Shown here one piece after another: positions 27,808 through 36,238 of a DNA stretch of 64,000 bases. The stretch's first letter is position 1. Each line of letters opens with the position of its first letter. A program made the translations under genes and the position numbers. The stretch comes from Leucobacter chironomi DSM 19883 (GTDB lineage: Bacteria > Actinomycetota > Actinomycetes > Actinomycetales > Microbacteriaceae). Location: contig NZ_ATXU01000003.1 in NCBI RefSeq assembly GCF_000421845.1, forward strand, positions 1 to 64,000, read 5' to 3'. The notes beneath the pieces are model-generated. The model saw nothing but the letters and a program-made list of their open reading frames with translations, was not told where the DNA came from and searched no databases.

Positions 27808-29127
27808 ATGCAGTCGGTCGACGTCGTGGTCATCGGCGCCGGGTTCGCGGGCCTCGTGGCCTCGCGAGAACTCGGCCGAGCAGGATTCGAGGTGGTGACG
27901 CTCGAAGCGCGCGACCGGATCGGCGGCCGCACCTGGACCGACCACCGCCTCGGCCACGACCTCGAGATGGGCGCCAACTGGATCCACTGGGTGCAGCCGC
28001 ACGTCTGGGCCGAGGCCACCCGCTACGGCCGCGAGATCGTGCGCAGCCCCGCCGCCGAAGAGGCGTACTGGCGCGGCGCCGACGGCACGCCCCGCAAGGG
28101 CGGCCTCGCCGAGTTCATGGCGCTCATCGACGAGGGCCAGCAACTGGTGATCGACGACGTGCGCGAGGCGATGCCGCGCGGCACCGAGCCCACGACGGGC
28201 CGCATTCAGGAGCTCGACGCGCTGAGTCTCCAGGATCGCTTCGACGCGCTCGACCTCGACCCCGAGGCGCGCGCCGCCAACGAGTCGGTATGGGTGGGGC
28301 ACGTCAATGCGCCCCTCGACCAGGTCGGCCTGTCGAGCGCGCTGCGCTGGGTGTCCGCCACCGGCGGCCACTGGCAGCTCATGCACGAGGCGTCGGCCAC
28401 CTTCCGGGTGGTCGACGGCATGCGGGGCTTCACGAATCGCGTCGCAGCCGACGTGCCCGGCGAGATCCGCCTGAACACCACCGTCGCCTCGGTGACCCGT
28501 CAGGGTGACGGCGCCGACGCGCACGCGATCGTCGAGACGGCCGACGGTGAGCAGATCCGCGCCCGCCGCGTCGTGACCACCCTGCCCGTCAACGCGATCG
28601 CCGGGATCCGCTTCGATCCGCCCCTCCCCGAGGTGTGGCAGCGCCAGAACACCGAGACCGTCGCCTCGCAGGGCACGAAGGTGTGGATCCGCGCCCAGGG
28701 CCACCTGCCCCGCTTCTTCGCATACGCCAGCCAGCACGACCCCATCTCGGTGCTCAAGGCCGAGTTCTACTGCAGCGACGAGCATGGCGACTCCACGATC
28801 CTCGTCGGCTTCGGCCCCGACCACACCCGCATCGACCTCGACGATCTGGCGGGCATTCAGGCGGCCGTCGACGCCTGCCGTCCGGGCGTCACGGTCGTGG
28901 AAGCCACAGCGCACGACTGGATGACCGACCCGCTCGCCCGCAACACCTGGATGACCCACCGCCCCGGCCAGCTCACCCGCGACCTCGCCGAGCTGCAGCA
29001 GCCCGACGGCGTCGTGCACTTCGCCACGACCGACAACGCGAACCTCTGGGGCGGCTTCATCGACGGCGCCATCGAGAGCGGACTGCGGGAGGCCCGCCGG
29101 ATCGCCGAAGCGCTCGCTCCGCGCTGA
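27808..29127 (+). CDS. Flavin-containing amine oxidase
   Basis: A 439-residue FAD enzyme of the monoamine oxidase/putrescine oxidase family. The FAD motif VVVIGAGFAGLVASRELGRAG is followed by LEARDRIGGRTWTD, then the substrate domain. The C-terminal FAD contact is HFATTDNANLWGGFIDGAIESGLREA. It oxidises a primary or secondary amine to an aldehyde with release of H2O2; the substrate is unknown. ATG 27808 has the ideal AGGAGAG box upstream. The gene belongs by content to the amine-metabolism region, convergent with the amidohydrolase gene across a complex hairpin. Confidence 0.88.
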   Translation: MQSVDVVVIGAGFAGLVASRELGRAGFEVVTLEARDRIGGRTWTDHRLGHDLEMGANWIHWVQPHVWAEATRYGREIVRSPAAEEAYWRGADGTPRKGGLAEFMALIDEGQQLVIDDVREAMPRGTEPTTGRIQELDALSLQDRFDALDLDPEARAANESVWVGHVNAPLDQVGLSSALRWVSATGGHWQLMHEASATFRVVDGMRGFTNRVAADVPGEIRLNTTVASVTRQGDGADAHAIVETADGEQIRARRVVTTLPVNAIAGIRFDPPLPEVWQRQNTETVASQGTKVWIRAQGHLPRFFAYASQHDPISVLKAEFYCSDEHGDSTILVGFGPDHTRIDLDDLAGIQAAVDACRPGVTVVEATAHDWMTDPLARNTWMTHRPGQLTRDLAELQQPDGVVHFATTDNANLWGGFIDGAIESGLREARRIAEALAPR

Positions 29128-29134
29128 GCCGCGA

Positions 29135-29209
29135 GTTGCGGCGCTCACCGATGTTTCGGACGGAGACGTGGGAATCGATCCGAAACACGGCTGAGCTCCG
29201 CAACATCGG
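29135..29209. repeat. Nested inverted repeats between convergent genes
   Basis: Perfect arms GTTGCGG (29135-29141) and CCGCAAC (29198-29204) enclose TGTTTCGGA (29152-29160) and TCCGAAACA (29179-29187). An alternative pairing is CCGATGTT (29148-29155) with AACATCGG (29202-29209). It may be a bidirectional terminator or a REP-like element. Confidence 0.6.
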
Positions 29210-29226
29210 CGAGCCCGACCCGCCCC

Positions 29227-30906
29227 CTACCCCTCGAAGACGACCCGGCCGTCGACCACGGTGAGGCGGATCGGCACCTCGGGCAGCTCATCGGGCGAGA
29301 CCGCGACCGGGTCGGCGCCCCACACGGTGAGGTCTGCCACCGCGCCCTCGGCGAGCACGCCGCGATCCGCATGCCCGCGGGCGCGCGCCGGCCACAGCGT
29401 GTAGGCCAGCAGAGCCTCCTCGCCGCTCAGCCGCTGCGACGGCTCGAACACGTGCGCCGACGCGTCGCCCGGGGTGTGCCGCCCGCGCGCCCACGCCATG
29501 CCGATGCGCGGATCGTACTGGGCGACGGGCCAGTCCGAGCCCAGCACCAGGGTGACGCCCGCCTCGATCACATCGCGCACCCGGTACCCGGTCTCGTCGC
29601 GGCCCTCGCCGAGTCGGGCCGCCCAGCCGTCGCTGTGGTCGGCGGCGCGCCACTGCATGTGGAGCGGCTGCATCGACGCCGTGACGCGGGCGACCGTGCC
29701 TGCATCCCCGCTCGCCGCGCAGTCGCGCAGCTGCTCGACGTCGGCGTCCGAGAGCACTTCGAGGTGCTCGATGGAGTGGAACGGCAGACTCGCGCGCGCG
29801 GGCAGCGAGGCGTACACGTCGAGCACCCGGCTGACGGCGTAGTCGCCCACCGCGTGCGTCGCGATGAGCATCCCGGCGTCGTGGTAGGCCCGCACCACCT
29901 CCGCGAAGCGCTCCCAGGAGGGCCAGAATGCCGAGCGGCCGTCGCCGCAGCTGTCGGGGGTGTGCAGCCAGGCGGTGCCGGTGTCGATCACGCCGTCGCT
30001 GAACAGCTTGATGGCGCCCGTCTGCCAGAGCCGGCCGCGACGATCCTTGGCGGCGATGACGCGCGCCACATCATCGTCGGTGTCGCCGACGGCGTGCCAG
30101 TGATGCACGGTGACGCGGTGGTCGAGCTCGCCCCGCGCTTCGAGTTCGCCCAGCAGCTCGACCGTGCGTTCCTTGCCGTCCATGATGGCGCCGCCCGTGA
30201 GGCCTGTGGCGGCCAGGCGCCGGAACATGTCGCGCAGGGCGTCGCGCTCCGCGTCGGGCGAGGCCTGCGGAGCGGCCGCGAAGAGCAGATTGTAGGCGGT
30301 GGGCTCGCGCAGCTCCCCGGTGGGGGTGCCGTCGGCGTCGACCACGATCTCGCTCGCGTCGTCGAAGTCGCGGGCCCCGGTGATGCCGGCTGCGGCGAGC
30401 GCGGGGGCCGTGCCGAGGGCGGTGTGCAGGTCGTAGCAGATGAGGGCGACGGGCCGGCCGGGTGCCGCGTCTTCGAGCAGGGCGCCTCGCAGGCCGCCGG
30501 GGCCGCCGGTGTCGTGGGCCGCGTGCTCGAAGGGCTCGTACTCGAGGTTCCAGCCGCGCAGCCAGGCGCCCTCGGGCAAGCGCTCATGCTCGGCGGCGAT
30601 GGCGGCGCGCAGCTCGTCGAGGGTGCCGAGGCCTCCGAGGTCGATCCCGGCGGTCACCTCGGCCGCCCAGTGGGGGTGGGTGTGCCCGTCGAAGAGGCCG
30701 GGGGTGACGGTGGCTCCGGCGACGTCGCGCACCTCGATGCCGTGCTCCTCAGCGGCGGCGCGGATCGTGTCGTCGTCGCCGAGCGCGGCGATGCGGCCGT
30801 CGCGGATGAGCACCGCGGTGACGGCTGTGTCGGCGGCATCGCGGTCGGTGTTGGTGCGCAGTCGCGCCCCGATGACGGCGAGGTCTCCTCCGGTGGTGGT
30901 GTGCAT
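29227..30906 (-). CDS. YtcJ-like metal-dependent amidohydrolase
   Basis: A 559-residue amidohydrolase-superfamily enzyme. PGLFDGHTHPHW gives the N-terminal HxH metal ligands. GAIKLFSDGVIDTGTAW, LIATHAVGDYAV, FHSIEHLEVLS and LVLGSDWPVAQYDP supply the remaining ligands and the final Asp. The small beta domain frames both ends (AVLIRDGRIAALGDDD ... LTVVDGRVVFEG). It hydrolyses an amide, cyclic or imine bond of an unknown small molecule. Its place upstream in coordinates of the amine-oxidase-type genes, on the same strand, suggests a step in the catabolism of an N-containing compound. No signal peptide is present. Confidence 0.85.
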   Translation of the reverse strand: MHTTTGGDLAVIGARLRTNTDRDAADTAVTAVLIRDGRIAALGDDDTIRAAAEEHGIEVRDVAGATVTPGLFDGHTHPHWAAEVTAGIDLGGLGTLDELRAAIAAEHERLPEGAWLRGWNLEYEPFEHAAHDTGGPGGLRGALLEDAAPGRPVALICYDLHTALGTAPALAAAGITGARDFDDASEIVVDADGTPTGELREPTAYNLLFAAAPQASPDAERDALRDMFRRLAATGLTGGAIMDGKERTVELLGELEARGELDHRVTVHHWHAVGDTDDDVARVIAAKDRRGRLWQTGAIKLFSDGVIDTGTAWLHTPDSCGDGRSAFWPSWERFAEVVRAYHDAGMLIATHAVGDYAVSRVLDVYASLPARASLPFHSIEHLEVLSDADVEQLRDCAASGDAGTVARVTASMQPLHMQWRAADHSDGWAARLGEGRDETGYRVRDVIEAGVTLVLGSDWPVAQYDPRIGMAWARGRHTPGDASAHVFEPSQRLSGEEALLAYTLWPARARGHADRGVLAEGAVADLTVWGADPVAVSPDELPEVPIRLTVVDGRVVFEG

Positions 30907-30939
30907 GGGGCTCCTTCGGTGTGGGTGGGGCGTGCGGGG

Positions 30940-32106
30940 TCAGTGCCGGCCGATGGCGTCGAAGCGCTCGCGGGGCGCCATGTCGCCGAAGCGGCGGGGA
31001 TCCCAGTGCTCCTGGAACTGCGGATCCCCGGTCCCGCCGGCGACGAGCTCGGCGAGGTACTCGCCCATGAAGGCGGCGTACTTGAAGCCCTCGCCCGAGT
31101 CGCCGCAGGCGAGCACGACGCTCGGGTGGGTGCGGCCGATGATGAAGTCTCCGTCGCCGGAGTCGGTCCAGGTGCAGACCTGGGTCGCGAGCACCCGCGG
31201 CACGATCGCGGTGAGGTCGCGTGCGACGCGGGCGCGGATCCGCTCGGTGCGCTCGGGCTGCTCCGCACGGTCGAGGTCGTCGCCGAGGGTGCCGGCGGCG
31301 AGTCGCCGCAGCGGCTCGTCGAGCCCCACCTTGTACCCGGCGGCGCCGTCCGGCATCGCGTAGACACCGGGCTCGTCGTCGCTGGGGCAGTCGACGAGGC
31401 CGGGCAGATCGGGGGCGGGCGGTGAGCAGTGCGGATCGCCGAGGTGCACCACCTGCTCGATGTAGGGCGTGAGCGGCAGCGAGAGGTCGAGCCCTGACAG
31501 CAGCTCGCGGGTGCCCGGCCCGGCGGCGACGAGCGCCTGATCGGCTTCGAAGGTCTCGCCGTCGGCGGTCGCGATCCGCACCGAGACGTCACCCGGGGTG
31601 ATGCCCACGACTCGCGTATCGGGGCGGTAGTCTCCGCCGGCGGCGACGAAAGCGGCGAGCGCGCTCCGCAGCAGACGGTCGGCGAGCACCACGCCGCCCT
31701 GTTGGACGAACAGGGCGTCGCGGCCGTCGGGGCGCAACCCTGCGAAGACCTCGCCCACCCGATCCGCGGCCACCCGCTCGACCGGCTGGTCGATCGCGGC
31801 GAGCGCTTCGGCCACGGCCGGGAGCGAGAGGTCATCGCGCCAGAGCAGCCCGGTGCGACGGAACACGGGGGCGCCGAGCCGGTCGCTCAGCCGCTCCATG
31901 GCGGCGAGGGTGCCGAGCATCGCGCGTGCGCGCCAGAGCTGCGTGTCGGCGAGGCGCCAGAGCCGCGAGGTGCCGCCGCTCGATGCGAACGGCCCGCCCG
32001 GCGCGAAGCGTTCGAGCAGGGTGACGCTCCAGCCGAGATCCTGCAGTCGCAGCGCGGCGGGCAGGCCCCAGGCGCCCCCGCCGATCACGATCGCGCGCAT
32101 GCCCAC
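30940..32106 (-). CDS. Sarcosine oxidase/N-methyl amino acid oxidase-like flavoprotein
   Basis: A 388-residue FAD oxidoreductase of the DAO/MSOX family. The N-terminal motif is AIVIGGGAWGLPAALRLQDLGWSVTLLE. The segment ATQVCTWTDSGDGDFIIG corresponds to the region where monomeric sarcosine oxidase links its flavin covalently to a Cys. GDSGEGFKYAAFMGEYLAELV is the C-terminal FAD contact. It likely oxidises a secondary amine such as an N-methyl amino acid, yielding H2O2. GTG 32106 is favoured by AGGA seven bases upstream; ATG 32100 is an alternative. It lies between the amidohydrolase and cupin genes on the same strand. Confidence 0.88.
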   Translation of the reverse strand: MGMRAIVIGGGAWGLPAALRLQDLGWSVTLLERFAPGGPFASSGGTSRLWRLADTQLWRARAMLGTLAAMERLSDRLGAPVFRRTGLLWRDDLSLPAVAEALAAIDQPVERVAADRVGEVFAGLRPDGRDALFVQQGGVVLADRLLRSALAAFVAAGGDYRPDTRVVGITPGDVSVRIATADGETFEADQALVAAGPGTRELLSGLDLSLPLTPYIEQVVHLGDPHCSPPAPDLPGLVDCPSDDEPGVYAMPDGAAGYKVGLDEPLRRLAAGTLGDDLDRAEQPERTERIRARVARDLTAIVPRVLATQVCTWTDSGDGDFIIGRTHPSVVLACGDSGEGFKYAAFMGEYLAELVAGGTGDPQFQEHWDPRRFGDMAPRERFDAIGRH

Positions 32107-32115
32107 GGCGCCGTC

Positions 32116-32472
32116 CTAGTCGTCGATGACGGTGTAGTGCTTGCGCAGCGGCTCGTGCACGCGCCAGACGCCCTTCCACCCGGAGGGCATGACCATCACG
32201 TCGCCGGGGCCGAACTCCTCGGGCTGCTGGCCCTCCACCTCGATGGTGACCCGCCCGGAGAGGATGGTGCAGATCTCGGTGTAGCCGTTGCGTTCGGCGG
32301 TGAAGTCGCCGGGGGTGCACTCCCACAGGCCGGTGTCGATGCGGCCGTTCGACCAGGTCGATGCCGAGACCTCGGTGAGGCCCTCGGTGAGCGCGGTCGG
32401 CTTGGGGGCGTGGGGGCCGAGCTCGACGGCGGCGGTGCCGTGGGTGGCGTGGGTGCGGATGATGTCGTTCAT
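32116..32472 (-). CDS. DUF861/EutQ-like cupin protein
   Basis: A 118-residue single-domain cupin. STWSNGRIDTGLWECTPGDF starts the barrel and ILSGRVTIEVEGQQPEEFGPGDVMVMPSGWKGVWRVHEPLRKHY is the typical DUF861 core. Such proteins accompany amine and amino-acid oxidases, but their chemical role is not established. ATG 32472 is used. The gene sits in a run of four same-strand genes, between two flavin oxidases. Confidence 0.85.
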   Translation of the reverse strand: MNDIIRTHATHGTAAVELGPHAPKPTALTEGLTEVSASTWSNGRIDTGLWECTPGDFTAERNGYTEICTILSGRVTIEVEGQQPEEFGPGDVMVMPSGWKGVWRVHEPLRKHYTVIDD

Positions 32473-32514
32473 CGGTGTCCTTATTCTCAACGGTCGGGTC
32501 GCGACGGCGGCGGA

Positions 32515-33885
32515 TCAGTGGCGTCCGGTGACCACGTCAGCGATATGGGCGATGGGCGAGGTCGTGGCGCGGCCGGCGAGCTCCGCCCGGTCGGCGACGC
32601 CGTAGGCCGCGTACAGGCCCTTGGTCGCGATCCAGCGCAGCGGCTCGGGCTCCCACTTGCGCACCCGGTGGTTCACCCAGGGCAGCCCGGCGATCTCGGT
32701 GTCGTTGCCGAGGATGAGATCGGTGATGGTGCGGCCGGCCAGGTTGGTCGAGGTGACGCCGGTGCCGACGTAGCCGCCGCCCCACGCGATGCCGGTCTGG
32801 CGGTCGAGGCCCACGGTCGCGGCCCAGTCGCGGGGTACGCCGAGCACGCCCGACCAGACGTGGTCGACGCCGGCGCCCCGGGTGGCGGGGAAGAAGCGGT
32901 GCAGGATCTCGCTCAGCGTGTCGACGGTGACGGGCGGGGTCTGGCCGTCGGTGTCGGTCTTCGACCCGAACTTGTAGGGCACCCCGCGCCCGCCGATCGC
33001 GATGCGGTCGTCGGCGGTGCGCTGCGCGTACATGTAGACGTGCGCGAAGTCGCCGAGCACCTCGCCCTGGTTCCAGTTCAGCTCGTCCCACACCTCGGGA
33101 GCGAGCGGCTCGGTCGCGATGAGCGACGAGTTCATGGGCAGCCAGAGCCGGTGCAGGCCCTTGAGGTTCGCGGTGAACCCCTCGGTGGCGCGCACGACGT
33201 ACTCGGCCGACACCGTGCCGTGGGTGGTGGTCACCCGGTGGGGCGCGATCTCGACGACGCGGGTGCGCTCGTAGATCTCGACGCCGAGCCGCTCGACGGC
33301 GTCGGCGAGGCCGGCTGCGAGCTTGGCGGGCTGGATCCGCGCCGCGTGGGGGTGCCACACCGCTGCCCGCGTGTCGGCGACATTGATCTTCGCCTTCGCC
33401 GCGTCGGCTTCGAGGAGTTCGAGGTCGGTGTACCGCCACGCCTGCTCGGCGGCGGCGAAGGCGCGGATGCGCGCCTCCTGGGCCGGGGTGTAGGCGACGT
33501 TGAACTCGCCGCCCTTCTTGATGTCGGCGTCGATCCCCTCGGCCGCGGCGACCCGGATCACCTCGTCGACGGTGTCGTTCATGGCGCGCTGGAATCGCTC
33601 GGCGGCGTCGCGGCCGTGCGTGGCCTCGTACTGCTCCCGGCCGCCCGTGATCGCGGCGGTCAGCCAGCCGCCGTTGCGGCCCGAGGCGCCGTAGCCGACG
33701 TGGCGCTGCTCGAGGATCACCACGCGCAGTTCGGGGCGGGCCTGCTTCAGGTAGTAGGCGGTCCAGAGGCCGGTGTAGCCGGCCCCCACGATCGCGACGT
33801 CGGCGGTGAGGTTCCCGGGCAGCTCGGGGCGCGGCTTGGGCGCGCCGATCTGCTGCCACCAGTGGGACACGTTGCCGTTGATCAT
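32515..33885 (-). CDS. PuuB-like FAD-dependent amine oxidoreductase
   Basis: A 456-residue DAO-family enzyme resembling gamma-glutamylputrescine oxidase. It has DVAIVGAGYTGLWTAYYLKQA (FAD), QRHVGYGASGRNGGWLTAAI (the GASGRNGG loop shared by PuuB-like enzymes) and GGGYVGTGVTSTNLAGRTITDLI (C-terminal FAD contact). It would oxidise an amine or its glutamyl conjugate to an aldehyde. No PuuA, PuuC or PuuD homolog lies in this window, so a canonical Puu pathway is not shown. Its ATG overlaps the stop of the XRE-cupin regulator by four bases (ATGA), so regulator and enzyme are co-translated. Confidence 0.88.
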   Translation of the reverse strand: MINGNVSHWWQQIGAPKPRPELPGNLTADVAIVGAGYTGLWTAYYLKQARPELRVVILEQRHVGYGASGRNGGWLTAAITGGREQYEATHGRDAAERFQRAMNDTVDEVIRVAAAEGIDADIKKGGEFNVAYTPAQEARIRAFAAAEQAWRYTDLELLEADAAKAKINVADTRAAVWHPHAARIQPAKLAAGLADAVERLGVEIYERTRVVEIAPHRVTTTHGTVSAEYVVRATEGFTANLKGLHRLWLPMNSSLIATEPLAPEVWDELNWNQGEVLGDFAHVYMYAQRTADDRIAIGGRGVPYKFGSKTDTDGQTPPVTVDTLSEILHRFFPATRGAGVDHVWSGVLGVPRDWAATVGLDRQTGIAWGGGYVGTGVTSTNLAGRTITDLILGNDTEIAGLPWVNHRVRKWEPEPLRWIATKGLYAAYGVADRAELAGRATTSPIAHIADVVTGRH

Positions 33886-34520
33886 GCGAGGTTCCTTCGT
33901 TGTCGGGTGATGCGTGTCTCGTCGGACGTCGGCGTGTGCGGGGCCTCGTCCGGAGTGGGTGGGCTGTTGATCCAGAGGATCGCGGCGGGGGCGTCGGATT
34001 CGTTGACGACCCGGTGCGGCACCGAGCTCAGGAACTCGATGGAGTCGTCGGTGTCGAGTTCGTAGCGAGTGCCGTCGAGCTCGAGCACCACCCGCCCCTC
34101 GGTGACCACGACGAACTCCTGCGAGTTGCCGTGGGTGTAGGCGTCGGGTCCGGTCGAGCCGCCCGGTGGGAAGCGACCGGCGTAGATCTCGAGGTTGCGC
34201 AGCGGAGGCAGGGCGACCACGTGCTTCTCCGCACCGGCGAGCGGCAGGGTGGGCCGGTCCGCGGCGCGCAGCACGCCGCGCGTGTGGGCGGCGGTGTCGT
34301 CGAGCAGCTGGGCCGGCGCGACGCCGAGGGCCGCGGCGACTTTGCGCAGCGAGGCGACGCTCGCGTTCGTGTGCCCGTTCTCGAGCTGGCTGAGGAAGCT
34401 GGAGCTGACGCCGGCGGCCGCGGCGAGGGCCCGCAGACTCATGCCGCGCAGCTGGCGGAACGATGCGACGCGACGGCCGAGGGCGTCATCCCCCGGGGTG
34501 TCGCGCGGTGCCGCGCCCAT
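33882..34520 (-). CDS. XRE-cupin transcriptional regulator, PuuR-like
   Basis: A 212-residue regulator with an N-terminal Cro/C1 HTH (FRQLRGMSLRALAAAAGVSSSFLSQLENGHTNASVASLRKVAAALGV) and a C-terminal cupin (YTHGNSQEFVVVTEGRVVLELDGTRYELDTDDSIEF ... HRVVN). Regulators of this layout sense polyamines or amino acids and repress adjacent catabolic genes. ATG 34520 has GAGGAG two to three bases upstream, which is rather close; homology supports the start. It heads the unit regulator-PuuB-like-cupin-SoxA-like-amidohydrolase. A 7-bp-armed palindrome lies upstream at 34558-34576. Confidence 0.88.
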   Translation of the reverse strand: MGAAPRDTPGDDALGRRVASFRQLRGMSLRALAAAAGVSSSFLSQLENGHTNASVASLRKVAAALGVAPAQLLDDTAAHTRGVLRAADRPTLPLAGAEKHVVALPPLRNLEIYAGRFPPGGSTGPDAYTHGNSQEFVVVTEGRVVLELDGTRYELDTDDSIEFLSSVPHRVVNESDAPAAILWINSPPTPDEAPHTPTSDETRITRQRRNLA

Positions 34521-34557
34521 GGCTCCTCCTCGATGCCGCGGCCGGAGCCGCCTGATC

Positions 34558-34576
34558 ACTGAACAATGCGTTCAGT
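34558..34576. promoter_or_regulatory. Palindrome, candidate operator of the XRE-cupin regulator
   Basis: ACTGAAC-AATGC-GTTCAGT is a perfect inverted repeat in the AT-rich spacer between the regulator and the divergent transporter. It lies 38 bases from the regulator's start codon, where an autoregulatory operator would be expected. This is inference. Confidence 0.55.
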
Positions 34577-34662
34577 ATTCTTTTCACAACGTACATCAGC
34601 GCCGGCGTCGGCGCAAGCGGCTGGAGTCGCCCGGCCGCCCGCGGAGCGGCTGGGCGCGGGCG

Positions 34663-34668
34663 TACACT
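34663..34668 (+). promoter_or_regulatory. -10 box TACACT upstream of the MHS transporter
   Basis: TACACT would start transcription near 34675, leaving a leader of about 100 bases before the TTG start at 34778. The leader contains the small ORF at 34704. Confidence 0.45.
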
Positions 34669-34703
34669 GGTGTGCAGTTCCTCACGAGGGAGCTGCCCAG
34701 TCA

Positions 34704-34844
34704 ATGGCGCTGAGCCATCGACACTCCAACGACGTTGCGTGGCCGGCGCATCACCGCGATCGAAAGCTGCTCCAATCTTGTCCGCCACCTCCGCCACCTC
34801 CGCCAGCCGGGTCGACGCGCCCCGCAACTCGCCGTCGCGCGTGA
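34704..34844 (+). CDS. Candidate upstream ORF with eight consecutive prolines
   Basis: A 46-codon frame with ATG at 34704 and a GAGGGAG box 11 bases upstream. The product has a run of eight prolines at residues 27-34 (SCPPPPPPPPAGS). It overlaps the start of the transporter gene out of frame. The same bases, a 9-base tandem repeat, encode SATSATSAS in the transporter, so the polyproline may be a by-product of that repeat. If translated, it would stall ribosomes at the transporter start. Confidence 0.25.
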   Translation: MALSHRHSNDVAWPAHHRDRKLLQSCPPPPPPPPAGSTRPATRRRA

Positions 34845-36187
34845 TCCTCGCGAGCCTCATCGGCACGACCATCGAGTTCTACGACTTCTACGTCTACGCC
34901 ACCGCGGCCGTGCTCGTCTTCCCCGTGCTCTTCTTCCCCACCGGCAACGACACCACCGCCCTGATCGCGTCCTTCGCGACCTTCGGCGCGGCGATGCTCG
35001 CGCGGCCCATCGGCGCCGTGTTCTTCGGGCACCTCGGCGACCGCCTCGGCCGCAAGACCACCCTCGTCGCATCGCTGCTCACGATGGGCATCGCGACATT
35101 CCTGATCGGGCTGCTGCCCACCCACGAGAACATCGGCGTCTGGGCGGCGGTGCTGCTGCTCGTGCTGCGCCTCGCGCAGGGCTTCGCGATCGGCGGCGAG
35201 TGGTCGGGCGCCGCACTCGTCGCCACCGAGAACGCCCCCGCGGGCAAGCGCGCCTGGTACGGCACCTTCCCGCAGCTGGGAGCCCCGCTCGGCTTCATCA
35301 TCGCCAACATGCTCTTCTTCGTGATCAACAACGCGCTGGCCGATCCCGAGCACCCCGGCGTCGCCTCCGAAGCGTTCCTCGACTGGGGTTGGCGCGTGCC
35401 GTTCCTGTTCTCGGCCGTCATGGTGATCGTCGGCCTCTGGGTGCGCCTGAAGCTGGTCGAGTCGAGCGCCTTCGAGAACGCCAAGCAGGGCGGCAAGGTG
35501 ACGCGCATGCCGCTCGCCGTGGCGTTCAAGCACCACTGGAAAGCGCTGATCCTCGGCACCTTCGCGATGCTCGCGACCTACGTGCTGTTCTACCTGATGA
35601 CGTCGTACACGCTCACCTTCGGCACCCGCCCGGGCCTCGAGGCCGCGCAGACCGCCGCCGAGGCTGCGGGAGCGCCCTTCGACGCGGCCGCCTACGTGCC
35701 CGGCCTCGGGTACAGCTACAACGAGTTCATCCTGATGCTCGTGTTCGGCGTGATCTTCTTCGGCATCTTCACACTCGTCTCCGGTCCGCTCGCCGACCGC
35801 TTCGGCCGCCGCCGCACGCTCATCGCGGTGACCGCGGCGATCGCCCTCTTCGGCTTCACCTTCGTGCCGCTGCTCGGCGGCGGCACCGCGGCGGTGATGT
35901 TCTTCCTCGCGCTCGGCTTCACCCTCATGGGCCTCACCTTCGGGCCGATGGGCGCGTTCCTGCCGGAGATGTTCCCCACCAACGTGCGCTACACGGGATC
36001 GGCGGTGGCCTACAACGTGTCGTCGATCCTCGGCGCGGCCCTCGCGCCGATCATCGCGGTGTGGCTGTGGGGCCTCGCCGACGGCAGCCCCGTCTTCGTG
36101 GGCATCTACCTGACCGGCGCCGCAGTGCTCACCCTGATCTCCCTGATCCTCGCCCCCGAGACCAAGGACATCGACATGGAGGCGTAG
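34778..36187 (+). CDS. MHS-family MFS transporter (proline/betaine/carboxylate type)
   Basis: A 469-residue protein with about 12 membrane segments. The opening ASLIGTTIEFYDFYVYATAAVLVFPVLFF, GHLGDRLGRKTTL and LRLAQGFAIGGEWSGAALVATENAP are signatures of the metabolite:H+ symporter family (ProP, KgtP, ShiA). GPLADRFGRRRTL is the repeat in the second half. It imports an osmolyte or organic acid; amines or their products are possible here. The TTG at 34778 gives the usual ~30-residue N-terminus before the first helix. It is divergent from the PuuR-like regulator, probably within its control. Confidence 0.85.
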   Translation: MSATSATSASRVDAPRNSPSRVILASLIGTTIEFYDFYVYATAAVLVFPVLFFPTGNDTTALIASFATFGAAMLARPIGAVFFGHLGDRLGRKTTLVASLLTMGIATFLIGLLPTHENIGVWAAVLLLVLRLAQGFAIGGEWSGAALVATENAPAGKRAWYGTFPQLGAPLGFIIANMLFFVINNALADPEHPGVASEAFLDWGWRVPFLFSAVMVIVGLWVRLKLVESSAFENAKQGGKVTRMPLAVAFKHHWKALILGTFAMLATYVLFYLMTSYTLTFGTRPGLEAAQTAAEAAGAPFDAAAYVPGLGYSYNEFILMLVFGVIFFGIFTLVSGPLADRFGRRRTLIAVTAAIALFGFTFVPLLGGGTAAVMFFLALGFTLMGLTFGPMGAFLPEMFPTNVRYTGSAVAYNVSSILGAALAPIIAVWLWGLADGSPVFVGIYLTGAAVLTLISLILAPETKDIDMEA

Positions 36188-36238
36188 GGCCTCCTGGGGG
36201 CGCCCCTGGACCCTCCCCTGGGTCTCCCCTCCCCCATA

